Assembly: GCA_933228675.1 (NCBI GenBank)
Contig: OW121743.1
Coordinates: 12,030,464-12,094,463 of the forward strand
Origin: Stomorhina lunata
Lineage: Eukaryota; Arthropoda; Insecta; Diptera; Rhiniidae
DNA: 64,000 nucleotides
Reading direction: 5' to 3'
Part shown: positions 21,154 through 32,222 of the stretch, piece after piece
How positions within the stretch are numbered: the first letter of the stretch is position 1
How the letters are laid out: every line of letters begins with the position of its first letter
Translations under genes and position numbers: made by a program
The notes under the pieces: model-generated
Told to the model about the DNA's origin: nothing
Seen by the model: the letters and a program-made list of their open reading frames with translations, nothing else
Database searches by the model: none

Positions 21154-22345
21154 AAAAATGGGTTCTTTTTTAATTTTGAGAAATTTCTACCAAAAATAAA
21201 CAAGTTTTACAAGAAAATAATGGAATATTAAAGAAAACTAACACAGCTCTATTTAAATAGCCAAAAACAAAAATCCATGAAGTAGTTTTGGAGTTATTTC
21301 ATATTCCCCCCCGAAAATTCATGTCCCTGAAAACGCGCCTAAAGATGTGCACCAACATTTTTTTTTTTTTGTAAATAAAGAATTTCCAAAGTAAGACAAA
21401 GTAAGATTTATCATTTAATCGCTTGTTAGTATTTAATAGTTCAGTTTTGTTAGAATTTAATAGAATTTACGAAGGTTTTTTCCTGTTGGATAATGTTATA
21501 TTTTTCTTAGGTCGGTTTCAAAAATAATTTTTTGAAAAATTTATTCAACAAATTTTACAAATTTAGAATTTGCTCGTCTGTGTGTTAAAACCGACAAATT
21601 AGAGAATAAACTTAAAAAAGTTTAGGTCGAAATCTTGTACCATTTCACCGTACCTGTGATTTGAAATCGTCGAAATGTCAATTTTTGCTTATTATTTCAG
21701 TAGATCCTTATTGCCGAGGCCCCATGCTGCACTGGGAGTCAAGGATAACAGAAGAAGAATTGCTGAGTTTATTAAAAATTTATACAGAAATGTTTTTTTT
21801 TTTGATATTGGAGAAGTTTAACCCTTTCGTTCCAGGGGACATACATATGTGAAAATATGAATGTTTTACATTTTTATGACAAAATCACTGAACTTTATAT
21901 GTAAATTTTGTAGCAAATTTCGACAGAAATGTCGAAAGGTAATTACTTTTTACCAGGACTAAGATTTTTATATCACAAAAATATTTTAACCCTAAACAAA
22001 CATGGGGAATAAAATGACCCACATTTTTCTTGTTATACTTTGGAGTCTATTTAAGGTTAATATATATTTTCAACACAAAACAAAACTAAAAATAATTACT
22101 TTTTATCATTTTGCTTGAAATTCTCTTAAAATTAAATGATTTTCCAATAAAAAATTCAAAATTCGAATTTTGGCTTTTGGCTTTTGATCCTGGTAAATAA
22201 AGTGTTAAGCTTTTCCAATATTAAAAAAGAATTTCACTATATATTTTTTTAAAATTTATCCATGATATTCATTAATATTTTATATTAAAATTGAACAAAA
22301 GTAAAATTTACCAAGAAATTATGACCAAAAAATTTTAATTTTCGC

Positions 22346-22445
22346 GAAATTTAACGATTTCAAATCACAGGAACGGTAAAATGTTTTAAGATATCGACCT
22401 ACTTCAACGATTTCAAATCACAGGAACGGTAAAATGTTTTAAGAT
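22346..22445. repeat. 50-bp tandem doublet in F1
   Basis: The phrase ACGATTTCAAATCACAGGAA plus CGGTAAAATGTTTTAAGATATC occurs twice in succession (about 22349 and 22404). The left F1 arm has one inverted copy near 21640-21670, so the duplication arose in the right arm only. Confidence 0.85.
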
Positions 22446-22860
22446 ATCAATCTAAGCTTTTTTGAGCTTTTTTTCTCTTATTTGTCTGCTTTAACACGGA
22501 TATTGGATATTGGTGCATATCCTTAGGCGCGTTATTAGAAACACGAATTTTCAGGGGGAAATTCCCATAACTACAAAACTACTTCATGGTTTTTGACTAC
22601 TTGAAGTATAGCCGTGTTAGTTCTCTTCAATATTCCTACATCTTATCTAAAAATTATCTTTTTTTTGGTCGAAATTTCGCAAATACAAACAAAAAAAATC
22701 AAAAATGTTCCCCATACAAATAGGCTCTTAATAGGCCCATTGAACGTTGTCCGATGTGACTCAAATTTTCAGAACTGAACTCTTAGACCTAGTGTTATAA
22801 TATTCCGTTAAAAAATTAAAATAACAAAAAAAAAATTTTGCTGTCACCCTAATGTACTTA

Positions 22861-23508
22861 CATATCGCACTTGATCAACAAGAGGGTATTAACTCAAAAT
22901 TTTAAAATTTTCAGTAGAGTCAAAAAACTACCCTGTAGTAAAACTGGGATCATGTGTCTCCATGTCAACACTTTGTGTGATAATAATTCAAATGTCCCCA
23001 ATTTTAATTCAGTACTGAAATAGTGAATATATAGAGACTACTATTCTAGTATATATCAGGTGACATTGTCAACGAATGTGTCAACATATATGTATACCAA
23101 TATACCCCGATTTGATCCCAATGTCTCCATTTGGACCAGAAGAACTACAAAGTCAATACTAAGTAAATAGTGGTAATGTCTACTGGTAGATTTCGTAGGA
23201 ACTCTAAATGTTAAATGTCAATAGTAGATAACATTGGATGGGGCAAAATAGGCAAGTAGTACTGGAGACATTGTCAATAGCAAAACAGTATTGTTTCTCT
23301 GACGGCATTTACTGCAGGGTATTTTATCTTACTACTACTTTCATATAAGGAAGAGGGGTAAAACTGTAGGTTTTTTGGTGAAATTATAGTGAAAATGATG
23401 TCAGATTTTTACAGTGGGTAGATAAGACTACTGCACATCAATTTCTTTTAAAAAGTGAAAATTTAAAAATTTTGAGTTAATACCCTCTTGTTGAACAAGT
23501 GCGATATG
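22861..23508. mobile_element. Foldback element F2 (648 bp, TA-flanked)
   Basis: TA at 22859-22860 and 23509-23510 flank inverted termini CATATCGCACTTG; the next inner stretch CAACAAGAGGGTATTAACTC is also inverted at the other end (GAGTTAATACCCTCTTGTTG). The inverted match continues for about 60 bases. A smaller element (22931-23319) lies inside. It sits only 11 bases from F1 and 8 bases from F3. Confidence 0.75.
22931..23319. mobile_element. Nested 389-bp TIR element inside F2
   Basis: Termini CCCTGTAGTAAA and, inverted, CCCTGCAGTAAA, flanked by TA on both sides (22929-22930, 23320-23321). No coding sequence. Superfamily not assigned. Confidence 0.65.
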
Positions 23509-23515
23509 TATATTA

Positions 23516-25054
23516 GGGTGGGTCGTTTTTTGACTTTTGTCTCTGATCGAATTCTAATAGTGAGATTATATGGCCAAATTATGTCAATCGGAAGTGTGCA
23601 AAATTATTGATTTATTTTTGGGATACGAGCCCGCTCAACGGACCCAAAGTTTTTGAGCCCATTTGTATGGGGAAAACTGAAAGTATTTGCAGTTTTTGCT
23701 ACATTTCGTCCATTTACAATGTAATTTAAAGAGAAAAGATAATGAAATCTAAAAGTGAACTAATGTAGCTTTAATTGAAATCATCAATATTTGAAATCCA
23801 TAAAACAGTTTTGAAGTTATTGCGATTTTTCCCCAAAAATTCGTGTCCTTGACAATAAGCCTAAGGATAAACCGCTAGAAAAAACTATTTTGGACAAAAG
23901 CTCGCAAAGTAAGACATGATTTGTCATTTTAAGACTTGTAAGTACTTTATAGTTTAATTTTGTTAAAATATAAAAATATTTATAATAAAAAAATTAATCT
24001 TGGTGTCAAATAATAACGTTAATGGTTTTTAATGAAAATTTGCTGAAAAAAGCGCAAAAAAAATTTTTGACCCCATGTCTAAAAAGGGTTAAAATATTAA
24101 AAAAAAATAGACTTTGCCTTAGTGTAAAATAATTACTTTTAAGTATATTTATAAAAATTCAGTACAAAATTAATAATATTACGTATTTAAAAAATAAAAA
24201 AAAAATAAAAAAAATCAAATTTTTCATCTTTGACTCCGGAAAAAAAGGGTTAAGTTTACCCAATTTTAAAAACAAAGAACCTGTTTATATTTTCCATAGT
24301 ATGGATAATTTTATTCCATATAAATTTTATTAAAATTGAGCATAAATAAGATTTATGAAGCATTTACTCAAATTATGAGCAAAAAATTACTTTTTTGCGA
24401 AATTCATCGAATTCGAACACAAGGTACGGGAAAATGGTTTGAGATATCGACCTCAATTTTTTTGAGTTTTATTGTCTTTTTTATCTATTTCAACACACCG
24501 ATGAGAGAAATTCAAATTTGTAATATTTGTTAAACAAAATTTTCAAAAAATTAAAAAATGCGTTTTAAAACCCACCTGAGAAAAATGACCCATTTTCGAT
24601 TATGAAAAAAACTAAGTAAATATTTTTATATTTTAACATAATTAAACTATGAAGTACTTACAAGTCTTAAAATGATAAATCATGTCTTACTTTGCAAACT
24701 TTTTTCCAAAATAGTTTTTTCTAGCGGTTTATCCTTAGGCTTATTTTCAAGGACACGAATTTTTCTGGGAAAATCGCAATAACTTCAAAACTGTTTTATG
24801 GATTTCAAATATTGATGATTTCAATTAAAGCTACATTAGTTCACTTTTAGATTTCATTATCTTTTCTCTTTAAAGTACATTGTAAATGGACGAAATGTAG
24901 CAAAAACTGCAAATACTTTCAGTTTTCCCCATACAAATGGGCTCAAAAACTTTGGGCCCGTTGCGCGGGCTCGTATCCTAAAAATAAATCAATAATATTT
25001 TGTACACTTCCGATTGACATAATTTGGAGACAAAAGTCAAAAAACGACCCACCC
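23516..25054. mobile_element. Foldback element F3 (1539 bp, TA-flanked)
   Basis: TA at 23514-23515 and 25055-25056. Termini are GGGTGGGTCGTTTTTTGAC and its exact complement. The arms match for about 480 bases: CAATCGGAAGTGTGCAAAAT, CGAGCCCGCTCAACGG, ATGTAGCTTTAATTGAAATC and CCTAAGGATAAACCGCTAGA all recur inverted on the right. The centre shares motifs with F1 (AAGTAAGACATGATTTGTCA; ACGGGAAAATGGTTTGAGAT), so the two families are related. No transposase is encoded. Confidence 0.88.
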
Positions 25055-25156
25055 TAATGTATATCACTGACTGAATTTTTGGTATTTCAAACATGCATGC
25101 ACGAAATTTATTCTTTAGTTGTCTAAAAGTTTTCCACAAAATTTCTCACACACATA

Positions 25157-25485
25157 CAGTGGCTGAAAAAATTTTACATAAGACCTTCTTTGTTCAAAAT
25201 TGTTAGAATACTATATAAAACATAGTAATAGACTTCAAGCAGTCATAGACGCCCATGGTGAATCCAGCAAATATACATTTTTACAAATAATTAATTTTTT
25301 TTGTACATAAATTAAGGTTTTTTTAGTCATTATCTAGAGCGTATGTGGACTTTTTTCAACACTTTTTAGTTTAATTTTTTGAGTTAACATGTAAATAAAA
25401 GTAAATTTTAAACAAATCTGCATCATTGCTTGTCATTGCATAAGATCCCAAAATATCGGTCGTACGTAGACTTTTGTCAGCCACT
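25157..25485. mobile_element. Tc1-type MITE (about 330 bp)
   Basis: Left end CAGTGGCTGAAAAAATTTTACA after a TA at 25155-25156. The right end is the inverse, TAGACTTTTGTCAGCCACT, followed by ACATG instead of a clean TA. CAGTGGCTGACAAAAGTCTA-type ends are characteristic of Tc1-like elements. Nothing coding lies between. Confidence 0.65.
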
Positions 25486-25832
25486 ACATGTGGGCTTTTT
25501 GATACCAAAGTTTCGATCATGTAAGAATGACATTTTTTCGAAATGGGGTCATTAGTACTTTAGAGGCTGCTTAAAACTGTCCTGCGTCTTTTCGGGCCAA
25601 TATTTCTTTAAATCCAATTACTTACATTGCCCAAAATGTTCTTTCCATTTCTTTCTGACTGTTTGTAATGTGTATCCTCCTTTAGCGGCAATAACTTTCC
25701 GGAGTCCTTTAGGAACTGAATCGATCAAGTTCTAAATGTATTTTGATGGTATTTTACTCCCACAAAGATTTGACTTTAAAAATAGTTTCTTGTCTGGTTC
25801 TTATGAGATTTGCTGCTCTTTGGCGCTTTATA

Positions 25833-26867
25833 ATGGGTGTTTTTTTTAGAGGTATAGAACTTCGAATTGAAATAAAACACAAGAAAATCGTTTTAATGTC
25901 CATCAATTTGGCTTTATTGGAAGGATAATTTTATGCCATTAATGTTTAAATATGATTTCGGGCATGTGGCCACCGCGGCTGGCTCGAATAAAGCCAATTC
26001 TACAGGTCCAATTTGCAACTACTTTTTCGAGCATATGGGGCCGTATGTTGGCAATAACGCCACGAATGTTGGCTTCCAAGTCCCCTGACGTTTCTGGTTT
26101 GTTGAAAATAATCCAGTGGTGTCAAATCGCACGATCTTGGTGGCCAATTGACAGGTCCAATGACTCCACCAGCCCATAGAGCACACCAAACAGTCAGTTT
26201 TTGTGGATGTAATGGCGTCTCAAGGGTCTCATGTGGAATCTCTTCACTCCAAATGCGGCAATTTTGCTTGTTGACGTAGCCATTCAACCAAAAATGAGCC
26301 TCATCACTGAACAAAATTTTGCGATGAAAATCAGCATCGAGATCAATCTCATTTTCGGCCCATACACCAAAATCACGACGCATTACATGGTCTCGCGGCT
26401 TTAATTCTTGCACAAGCTGGATCTTGTAAGGTCACAAGCCAAGATCTTTGCGCAAAATCTTCCATAAAGTTGATGGACAAAGAATCAATTCATTCGGGTC
26501 CTCTTCAACACTTTGCTCTACAGCGGCAATTGTTTCTTCGGTGCGCACTGTTCGACGTCGCTGCGGATGCGTATTATCACATAGAGTAAACGTAGTGCGA
26601 AAACGGTCCATGGTTAACCGAATTAATTGCTCTGATGGACGATTATGTCGACCATAAAATGGACGGAGCTTGCGGTAAACTTCGCGAACTGAACCATTAT
26701 TTTCTAAATAAATTTGCACGATTTGCAAGCGTTGTTCTTTTGTCAACCTGTTCATGATGAAATGGCAAACCAAACTAAATATTAATCACTTGACAGCTGA
26801 CAAAATGGCCGCCAGTTAAAAAAGTGATGCCAACTTAAAGTTCTATACCTCAATAAAAAACACCCGA
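25833..26867 (-). mobile_element. DD41D mariner, family 1, copy 3 (internally deleted, 1035 bp)
   Basis: TA at 25831-25832 and 26868-26869, ends ATGGGTGTTTTTTTTAGAGG and, inverted, TCGGGTGTTTTTTATTGAGG. It lacks about 270 bp relative to copy 2. It interrupts a Tc1-like relic. Confidence 0.95.
25939..26755 (-). pseudogene. DD41D mariner transposase with internal deletions
   Basis: The helix-turn-helix region is present (start at MNRLTKEQ, 26753-26755) but lacks about eight codons around ESIRPRAQQ. A frame break near 26432 follows DLGL. The nuclease part keeps FSDEAHFWLNG, but the sequence jumps from WAGGVIGP straight to VNWPPRSCDLTPLDYF. This removes the whole stretch with the second catalytic Asp (WFQQDGATCH). 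A second deletion follows DYF. It could move only if another copy supplied transposase. Confidence 0.93.
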
Positions 26868-27259
26868 TATAAGACCAAACATTTTTCAATCCCAAGTTCC
26901 ATTGAAATTTTCTTTTAAAAATGTCGTAATAATTTTACTCTTGTGGCAAGGCATATTATCCTATTGGAAAATAAACGATTGTCCAATCAACTTATCGCCA
27001 GAAGGAAATGCGTATTCATTCAAAATTATTCCTTCGAGTGGAACCAAGTCTACCAAGCCTTTGTATGCTAAACAGCCCCAGAATACGACTGTGCCATGAT
27101 TTTTTCAATAGCAGCGGTTGCTATTGCTTCTTCATTGTTGTAAAATATTCGGGCGTAGAAATCTTTAGATAAGTCAAAAATGCGTGGGGAAAGGCAAAAG
27201 GAAATCACTTTCCTTGCAATATAACAAAGAAAGGTATAAAGAAGTACAGGTATTACTAA

Positions 27260-27388
27260 TGTAGGGTTCATGTAACTCAAGCGTCTGACGATTGAGTGAA
27301 ATTTACATGTATTTTGTTTTTGTTACAAAAGCAAAACACATGTAAATTTCACTCAATCGTCAGACGCTCGAGTTACATGAACCCTACA
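27260..27388. mobile_element. 129-bp hairpin MITE, copy 1
   Basis: Nearly perfect palindrome: TGTAGGGTTCATGTAACTCA with CTGACGATTGAGTGAAATTT at one side, complements at the other, and a short centre (TTTTGTTTTTGTTAC). Flanked by TAA at 27257-27259 and 27389-27391. A second 129-bp copy, also TAA-flanked, is at 36291-36419. A 3-bp TWA-type duplication suggests PIF/Harbinger, which is an inference. Confidence 0.9.
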
Positions 27389-27403
27389 TAAGAAACATAC
27401 GTA

Positions 27404-28253
27404 TATGAACTAGAATGCAATTTTTAAATTTTAAATAAAACACAGGTATTAAAAAAAAACGTGAAATTTTATTATATCGTAACATAAACAGAATGAGGTT
27501 ATGTATGGACCAAGATATCGTGCGGATGGCCACCGCGACTTTGCTGGTGCACACGCTATCTTTTAATGAAATTTATAATGACCTTTTTGCATAAATGCTG
27601 CGGCATTTAATAAATGCAGCGTCCAATTTCCTCTTTTAAGGCTAAAGTCGTCGTCGGCTTATTCGCGTAAACCATTGACTTTAAAAAATCCCAAAGAAAA
27701 AAATCTAAAGGTTAAAAGTTAAATCGCACGATCTAGACGGCCAATTCTGGTCTCCAAAACGCGAAATAACACTACCGGGAAATGACTGATTTAGCAATTG
27801 AATTGTTTCTCTGGCTGTGTGACATGTGGCGCCATCTTGTTGAAACCACATGTCCTCCACATTAATTTCTTCAATTATAGGCAAGAAAAAAATGGTTATC
27901 ATTTCACGATACCGAACACCATTGACTTTTTGCCCTTGACCTGCCTCATTTTCAAAGGTCCAATGATTCCTCCAGACCAAAAACCACACCAGACAGTGAC
28001 ACGTTGAGGATGCATTTGCTTCTCGTGAATCACTCAAGGATTTTCCTCACCTCAAATGCGACAATTCTGCTTATTGGCGAAGCCATCAAGATGAAAATGC
28101 GTCTCGTCACTAAAGATGATTTTATCGGCAAAATCAGCATTTTCATGTTGTCTCTCCAATGCCCAATTAACGAACACGATATCTTGTTCCATACATAACC
28201 TTATTCTGTCTACTTTACAAATTTAAAAATTGCGTTCTAGTTGGGACACCCGG
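27404..28253 (-). mobile_element. DD41D mariner, family 3, rearranged copy
   Basis: The right end is a clean CCGGGTGTCCCAACTAGAAC (inverted) followed by TA at 28254-28255. The left end is eroded (GAACTAGAATGCAATTTTT). About 70-90 bp inside the right end is an inverted copy of the left end (CGATATCTTGTTCCATACAT...TTATTCTGT), so both ends derive from the transposase 3' side and the N-terminal half is gone. Confidence 0.82.
27705..28190 (-). pseudogene. DD41D mariner transposase, family 3, C-terminal part
   Basis: On the minus strand fragments read DKIIFSDETHF (about 28130), then NEAGQGQKVNGVRYREMIT, then NVEDMWFQQDGATCHTARET, then WPSRSCDLT. The first and second catalytic Asp are visible; the third (LTPLD) is disrupted by a frameshift at 27720. 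The DNA-binding half is absent. A frame shift near 28010 separates the first Asp from the rest. Confidence 0.85.
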
Positions 28254-28255
28254 TA

Positions 28256-28710
28256 TTTGCATGTTTTGTCAAGTTGAGAATCTGTTTCACTACCAACATA
28301 TGGGCAGATTCTGCGTGACGGATTATACATTTGTATGGACTTGGTTTTACTTAAATGAATCCCATTGTCGTTTTACACGAGATATCTTTGCAGGGATTTC
28401 AAAGAATTATAGCCCATTGATTGCGCTCTCGAATCTCTCATTCATCGCTCTCTCTTGTTAGTTTACATACTTGTTTTGGGGGAAAAAGATATTCGCTTTC
28501 AAACTTCTGTGACGGACGCTACAAAAAATGGAAGTGATATATATTATTAACTCTAGTTTAGAGAACATATATCGGATAATTTTCTGTGATGTATATTTAA
28601 TAAATGGCCTAGAAGCTTTAAGAATCAGGAAACGTGTTCATTCGGATGTATGCGGCCCAACATGACCTGGAATGAACTAAAATATACTGTAAGATTTTAC
28701 GATTATTCTT
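28256..28710. other. No recognised feature
   Basis: Neither strand shows a supported gene, repeat or inverted repeat. Possibly unique host DNA or old transposon sequence. Confidence 0.4.
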
Positions 28711-28714
28711 CTGT

Positions 28715-29500
28715 TATTCTTGATCCCAGTGGAGTATAGGGCCTCAACCATCCCTTTATATCGGACTCTACTGCGAGATGTTAAGCATACATCATTCCAA
28801 GAAACGCTTACTGCTTGCAGCTCCGCATCAGTTGACCTTCTCCACGTTCTAGCAGGTGCACCAACACGACGGATTCTTCCTTGTGGTTTGCAACGAATCG
28901 CTTGTCGAAGTGTGTGGCCAATCCACCGACATTTCCATTGACATACTTCTATAAAAGCAGGGATTTGATTTGTAGCGCTAAGTAGATCTTCATTTCATAT
29001 TCGATTCGGCTACCATATATTAAGGATTTGCCTTAAGCATTTGTTTGTAAAGGTTTGCAGTCATTTATCGATGGCATTTGTGCGTTTCCATGTTTCGCAG
29101 CCGTAATAGGAAATGGGCTTGACATTCGAGTTGTATTTTCGTAGCTTAGTTGCTGTTGACATTTGCCGAGATTTCCAAATAGCTCAAAGAATGTCGAATG
29201 CAGGTTTTGCCTTATTAATACGCGATTTAATATCCTCGTTTGCGCCACCTTTTGCAGTTACTAACTTCCCAGGTAATAGTGGATGGGCTTGACATTCGAG
29301 TGACATTCCGTAATAGGGGATGGGCTTGACATTCGAGTTGTATTTTCGTAGCTTAGTTGTTGTTGATATTTGCAAAGATTTCCAAATAGCTCAAAGAATG
29401 TGGAATGCAGATTTTACCTTATTAATACGCGATTTAATATCCTCGTCTGCGCCACCTTTTGCAGTTACTAACTTCCCAGGTAATTAAAGGTATCTACACA
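28715..29500 (-). pseudogene. LINE C-terminal region with a 207-bp internal duplication
   Basis: From right to left the minus strand encodes TTRMSSPFPIT, KLQTFIN-CLRKIL, then GAPTR/RTWRRSTDAELQA and a 3' end. The segment GGGCTTGACATTCGAG to CTTCCCAGGTAAT is present twice, at about 29115-29275 and 29322-29482, a direct duplication with an offset of about 207 bp. Same region as at 58088-59130. Confidence 0.8.
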
Positions 29501-29513
29501 TCCAATAACCTCG

Positions 29514-30159
29514 TTATCCACATTGATGCGTGTCAACGGGTTTGCTCCATGATCCGGCCAAAATCTTTGTCTTGGAAATATTAATTTCCAGACCAGCTAT
29601 ACGAGATTCAGCAATGATAGCGTTAGTATTCTCTTGAAGGTGGTCAGAGCTTTGGCTTAGAAGACATACGTCATCGGCATATTCCAAATCCTCAAGTTGT
29701 TTAAAGGGTGTTGTCCATTGGATACTGCGTCTACCATTTAGAGCCGTGCTTATTATGTTGTCGATGACTAGGGTCAAAAGTATAGGTGATAATATACAGC
29801 CTTGTCTTACTAAAGTAGTAACATCGAACGGATCTGATAGTTTACCCTTGTGTAGGACTCGACATTTAAAATCAACGTACATTGCCCGGATTAAGTTGAG
29901 AATTTTCGTCGGCATGTTACGAAATATTGTCATTGCCCGGGGCCTTGTTGCGTTTGAGGATTTTAATAGCGTTCTTCACTTCTTGTATTGTTGGCGGACT
30001 GTCAGAAATCCCACTGAATATACTGTCATGGTTGCTTTCATTATGCACTTCAGCCAGTGCTGTTAATCCAATAGGGTTGTTAAGTGTTGACTTGAAGTGT
30101 TCCATCCAGCGTATTAGTTGTTCATCCGGAGTTGAAAGAGGTGTGCCGCATCCGGGCAT
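29514..30159 (-). pseudogene. LINE reverse transcriptase domain
   Basis: The 5' part (30159-29917) reads TPDEQLIRWMEHFKSTLNNP and IKILKRNKAPGNDNIS, the RT N-terminal fingers. The next frame (29933-29514) gives KILNLIRAMYVDFKCRVLHK, then VRQGCILSPILLTLVID, then LEYADDVCLLSQSSDHLQEN. The catalytic YADD box is intact. The frame changes at about 29930, and the domain ends at the ISKTKIL segment with a stop soon after. The role of the intact protein would be target-primed reverse transcription of its own RNA. Confidence 0.88.
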
Positions 30160-31022
30160 TCCGATGACTTTCGGATTCCAGTTTCCCTACATCTATTTTC
30201 CGATCTGCTTTCGCCGTATCAGATCTCAGAGCCGCAACCTTTAGTGGAATTTTGAACATTACTAAATGATGGTCTTTATTTATATCCACTCCGCGCCTCG
30301 AGCGTACATCTGTTTGTTTATTAAAATATGATCGATTTGATTCTTAGTGATGCCATTCGACGAAATCCAGGTTATTTTATGCTTTAATTTATTAGGGAAG
30401 ATAGTGCCACCTACAACAAGATTCTTTTCGCAACATAGCTCGATCAGCCTTTCTCCGTTATCGTTTCTTACTCCGATACCGTGTTTACCAATATAACGTT
30501 AAAGTCGCCAAGTATCATAGTGTTCATCCAACTGCTAAGTACATCATAAAATTCATCCTTATCATTTTCAGATTGGATTTCAGTTGGATTAAAGACATTG
30601 ATCATTATCAAATTGCGAGCTTCAGTTTTGATTATTATTGCCATGAGCCTCTCACTGATAGCATACCACGCTATCATGGACTTAGCTATTTTTTTTCGAT
30701 ATTAGGAATCCCACATCTCTACTATGCTTATCGCCTTCCGGGCGGCCGGAGTAAAGATACACAGTATTTTCATTCCATATCTCCCCTTGCCCTGTCCATC
30801 TTGCTTCTTGCACCGCCAACAAATCAATTTTATAACGTAACATTTCTCGTCTTAGTTGTTCTAGTTTCCTCGTTTCGTATAGTGTGCTTACGTTCCATGT
30901 TGCAAACTTTTAGCTTTCTTTTATGCCTATATTAGGTTTTATAGTCCAATTTCTTCGGATAGAATTGCTTTCATTCATCAGGATGTTCTTGCATAGATTA
31001 GGCACCTCCAAAATACTTGCCT
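30155..31022 (-). pseudogene. LINE endonuclease region, duplicate a
   Basis: Near-identical to 31344-32222. It encodes SERLMAIIIKTEARNLIMIN then NPTEIQSENDKDEFYDVL and TMILGDFNV, the GDFN box of apurinic-type endonucleases. A small deletion near 30310 removes the DHHLVMFKI catalytic His segment present in duplicate b. It joins directly to the RT at 30155. Confidence 0.82.
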
Positions 31023-31343
31023 ATCCTCCAAAATACTTGTCTATCCACATTCTCTTGTCCCTTCTTGCAGACTTTTTTATTTTATTGGATAGATCACGAT
31101 ATGTTGTACTGAGGGCTCCATCATCTCCGTTTTCATTAAGCATTTTATTTTTTAGGGTTCTACGTTGATCTACCCATGTTGCCTATGTTATCCAAATTTT
31201 CCTTTTGTGATCTTTAAATCCTAGGATTTGTTGACCAACTTCATTGTATGTTAGTGTGACACACCTGGAAATTCCATTAATACTGACACCGTTGTTGTTT
31301 ATTACATCTGGAAGCCGATTCGTTATAGAAGTAAAAAAGGCAT

Positions 31344-32222
31344 TCCGATGACTTTCGGATTCCAGTTTCCTTACATCTATTTTCCGATCTGCTTTCGCCG
31401 ATCTTCGATCTCAGAGCTGCAACCTTTAGTGGAATTTTGAACATTACTAAATGATGGTCGCTATTTATATCCACTCCGCGCCTCGAGCGTACATCAATTA
31501 AAGATGATCGCCACTTTGTTTATTAAAATATGGTCGATTTGATTCTTAGTGATGCCATTCGGCGAAATCCAGGTTATTTTATGCTTTAATTTATTAGGGA
31601 AGATAGTGCCACCTACAACAAGATTCTTTTCGCAACATAGCCCGATCAGCCTTTCTCCATTATCGTTTCTTACTCCGATACCGTGTTTACCAATATAACG
31701 TTAAAGTCGCCAAGTATCATAGTGTTCATCCAACTGCTAAGTACATCATAAAATTCATCCTTATCATTTTCAGATTGGATTTCAGTTGGATTAAAGACAT
31801 TGATCATTATCAAATTGCGAGCTTCAGTTTTGATTATTATTGCCATGAGCCTCTCACTGATAGCATACCACGCTATCATGGACTTAGCTATTTTTTTTCG
31901 ATATTGAGAATCCCACACCTCTACTATGCTTATCGCCTTCCGGGCGGCCGGAGTAAAGATACACAGTATTTTCATTCCATATCTCCCCTTGCCCTGTCCA
32001 TCTTGCTTCTTGCACCGCCAACAAATCAATTTTATAACGTAACATTTCTCGTCTTAGTTGTTCTAGTTTCCTCGTTTCGTATAGTGTGCTTACGTTCCAT
32101 GTTGCAAACTTTTAGCTTTCTTTTATGCCTATATTAGGTTTTATAGTCCAATTTCTTCGGATATAATTGGTTTTATTCATCAGGATATTCTTGCATAGAT
32201 TAGGCACCTCCAAAATACTTGC
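31344..32222 (-). pseudogene. LINE endonuclease region, duplicate b
   Basis: The longest frame (32029-31670) runs from WRCKKQDGQGKGRYGMKIL to GDFNVILVNTVSE. Downstream (31474) DINSDHHLVMFKI is the SDHHLV motif that ends the AP-endonuclease-like fold. The domain would nick target DNA to prime reverse transcription. Duplicate a starts 1.19 kb away, with the inter-domain linker (31340-31022) between, so this is a tandem duplication of endonuclease plus linker. Confidence 0.85.

Larger units (their letters stand above)
17873..22849. mobile_element. Foldback element F1 (TA-flanked, long inverted arms), carrying two insertions
   Basis: TA at 17871-17872 and 22850-22851 flank termini GGGCGACAGAAAATTTT and, inverted, CAAAATTTTTT...CTGTCACCC. 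The arms match in inverted orientation for several hundred bases. The left arm (17873-18135 plus 21154 to about 21700) carries AACGGAATATTATGACAC, GTTCTGAAAATTTGA and ACGCGCCTAAAGATGTGCACC. The right arm, read inverted from 22849 to about 22345, carries the same series. The left arm is interrupted by a 98-bp MITE (17938-18035) and by the 3-kb DINE-1-like element (18136-21153). Without these F1 is about 1.85 kb and encodes nothing recognisable. The middle shares sequence with F3. Confidence 0.85.
25690..27110 (-). pseudogene. Tc1-like transposase relic, split by a mariner
   Basis: Right of the mariner (27100 to 26870, minus strand) the frame reads VVFWGCLAYKGLVDLVPLEG, then NEYAFPSGDKLIGQSFIFQ, stop, DNMPCHKSK. 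This corresponds to the VWGCISYHG...LIG-SFIFQQDNDPKHTSK stretch of Tc1 transposases with the second catalytic Asp. Left of it (25780 to 25690) the C-terminal tail NLIDSVPKGLRKVIAAKGGYT is clear. The third catalytic block (SPDLNPIEN) is not recognisable around the insertion point and the first Asp region is missing. A stop replaces a Gln of FQQD. The element predates mariner copy 3. Confidence 0.78.

Noticed and set aside
23511..23520. TTAGGG as a telomere-type motif at the foldback ends
   Set aside because: It occurs once per terminus as part of TA plus GGGTGG ends, not as an array, and flies lack TTAGGG telomeres.
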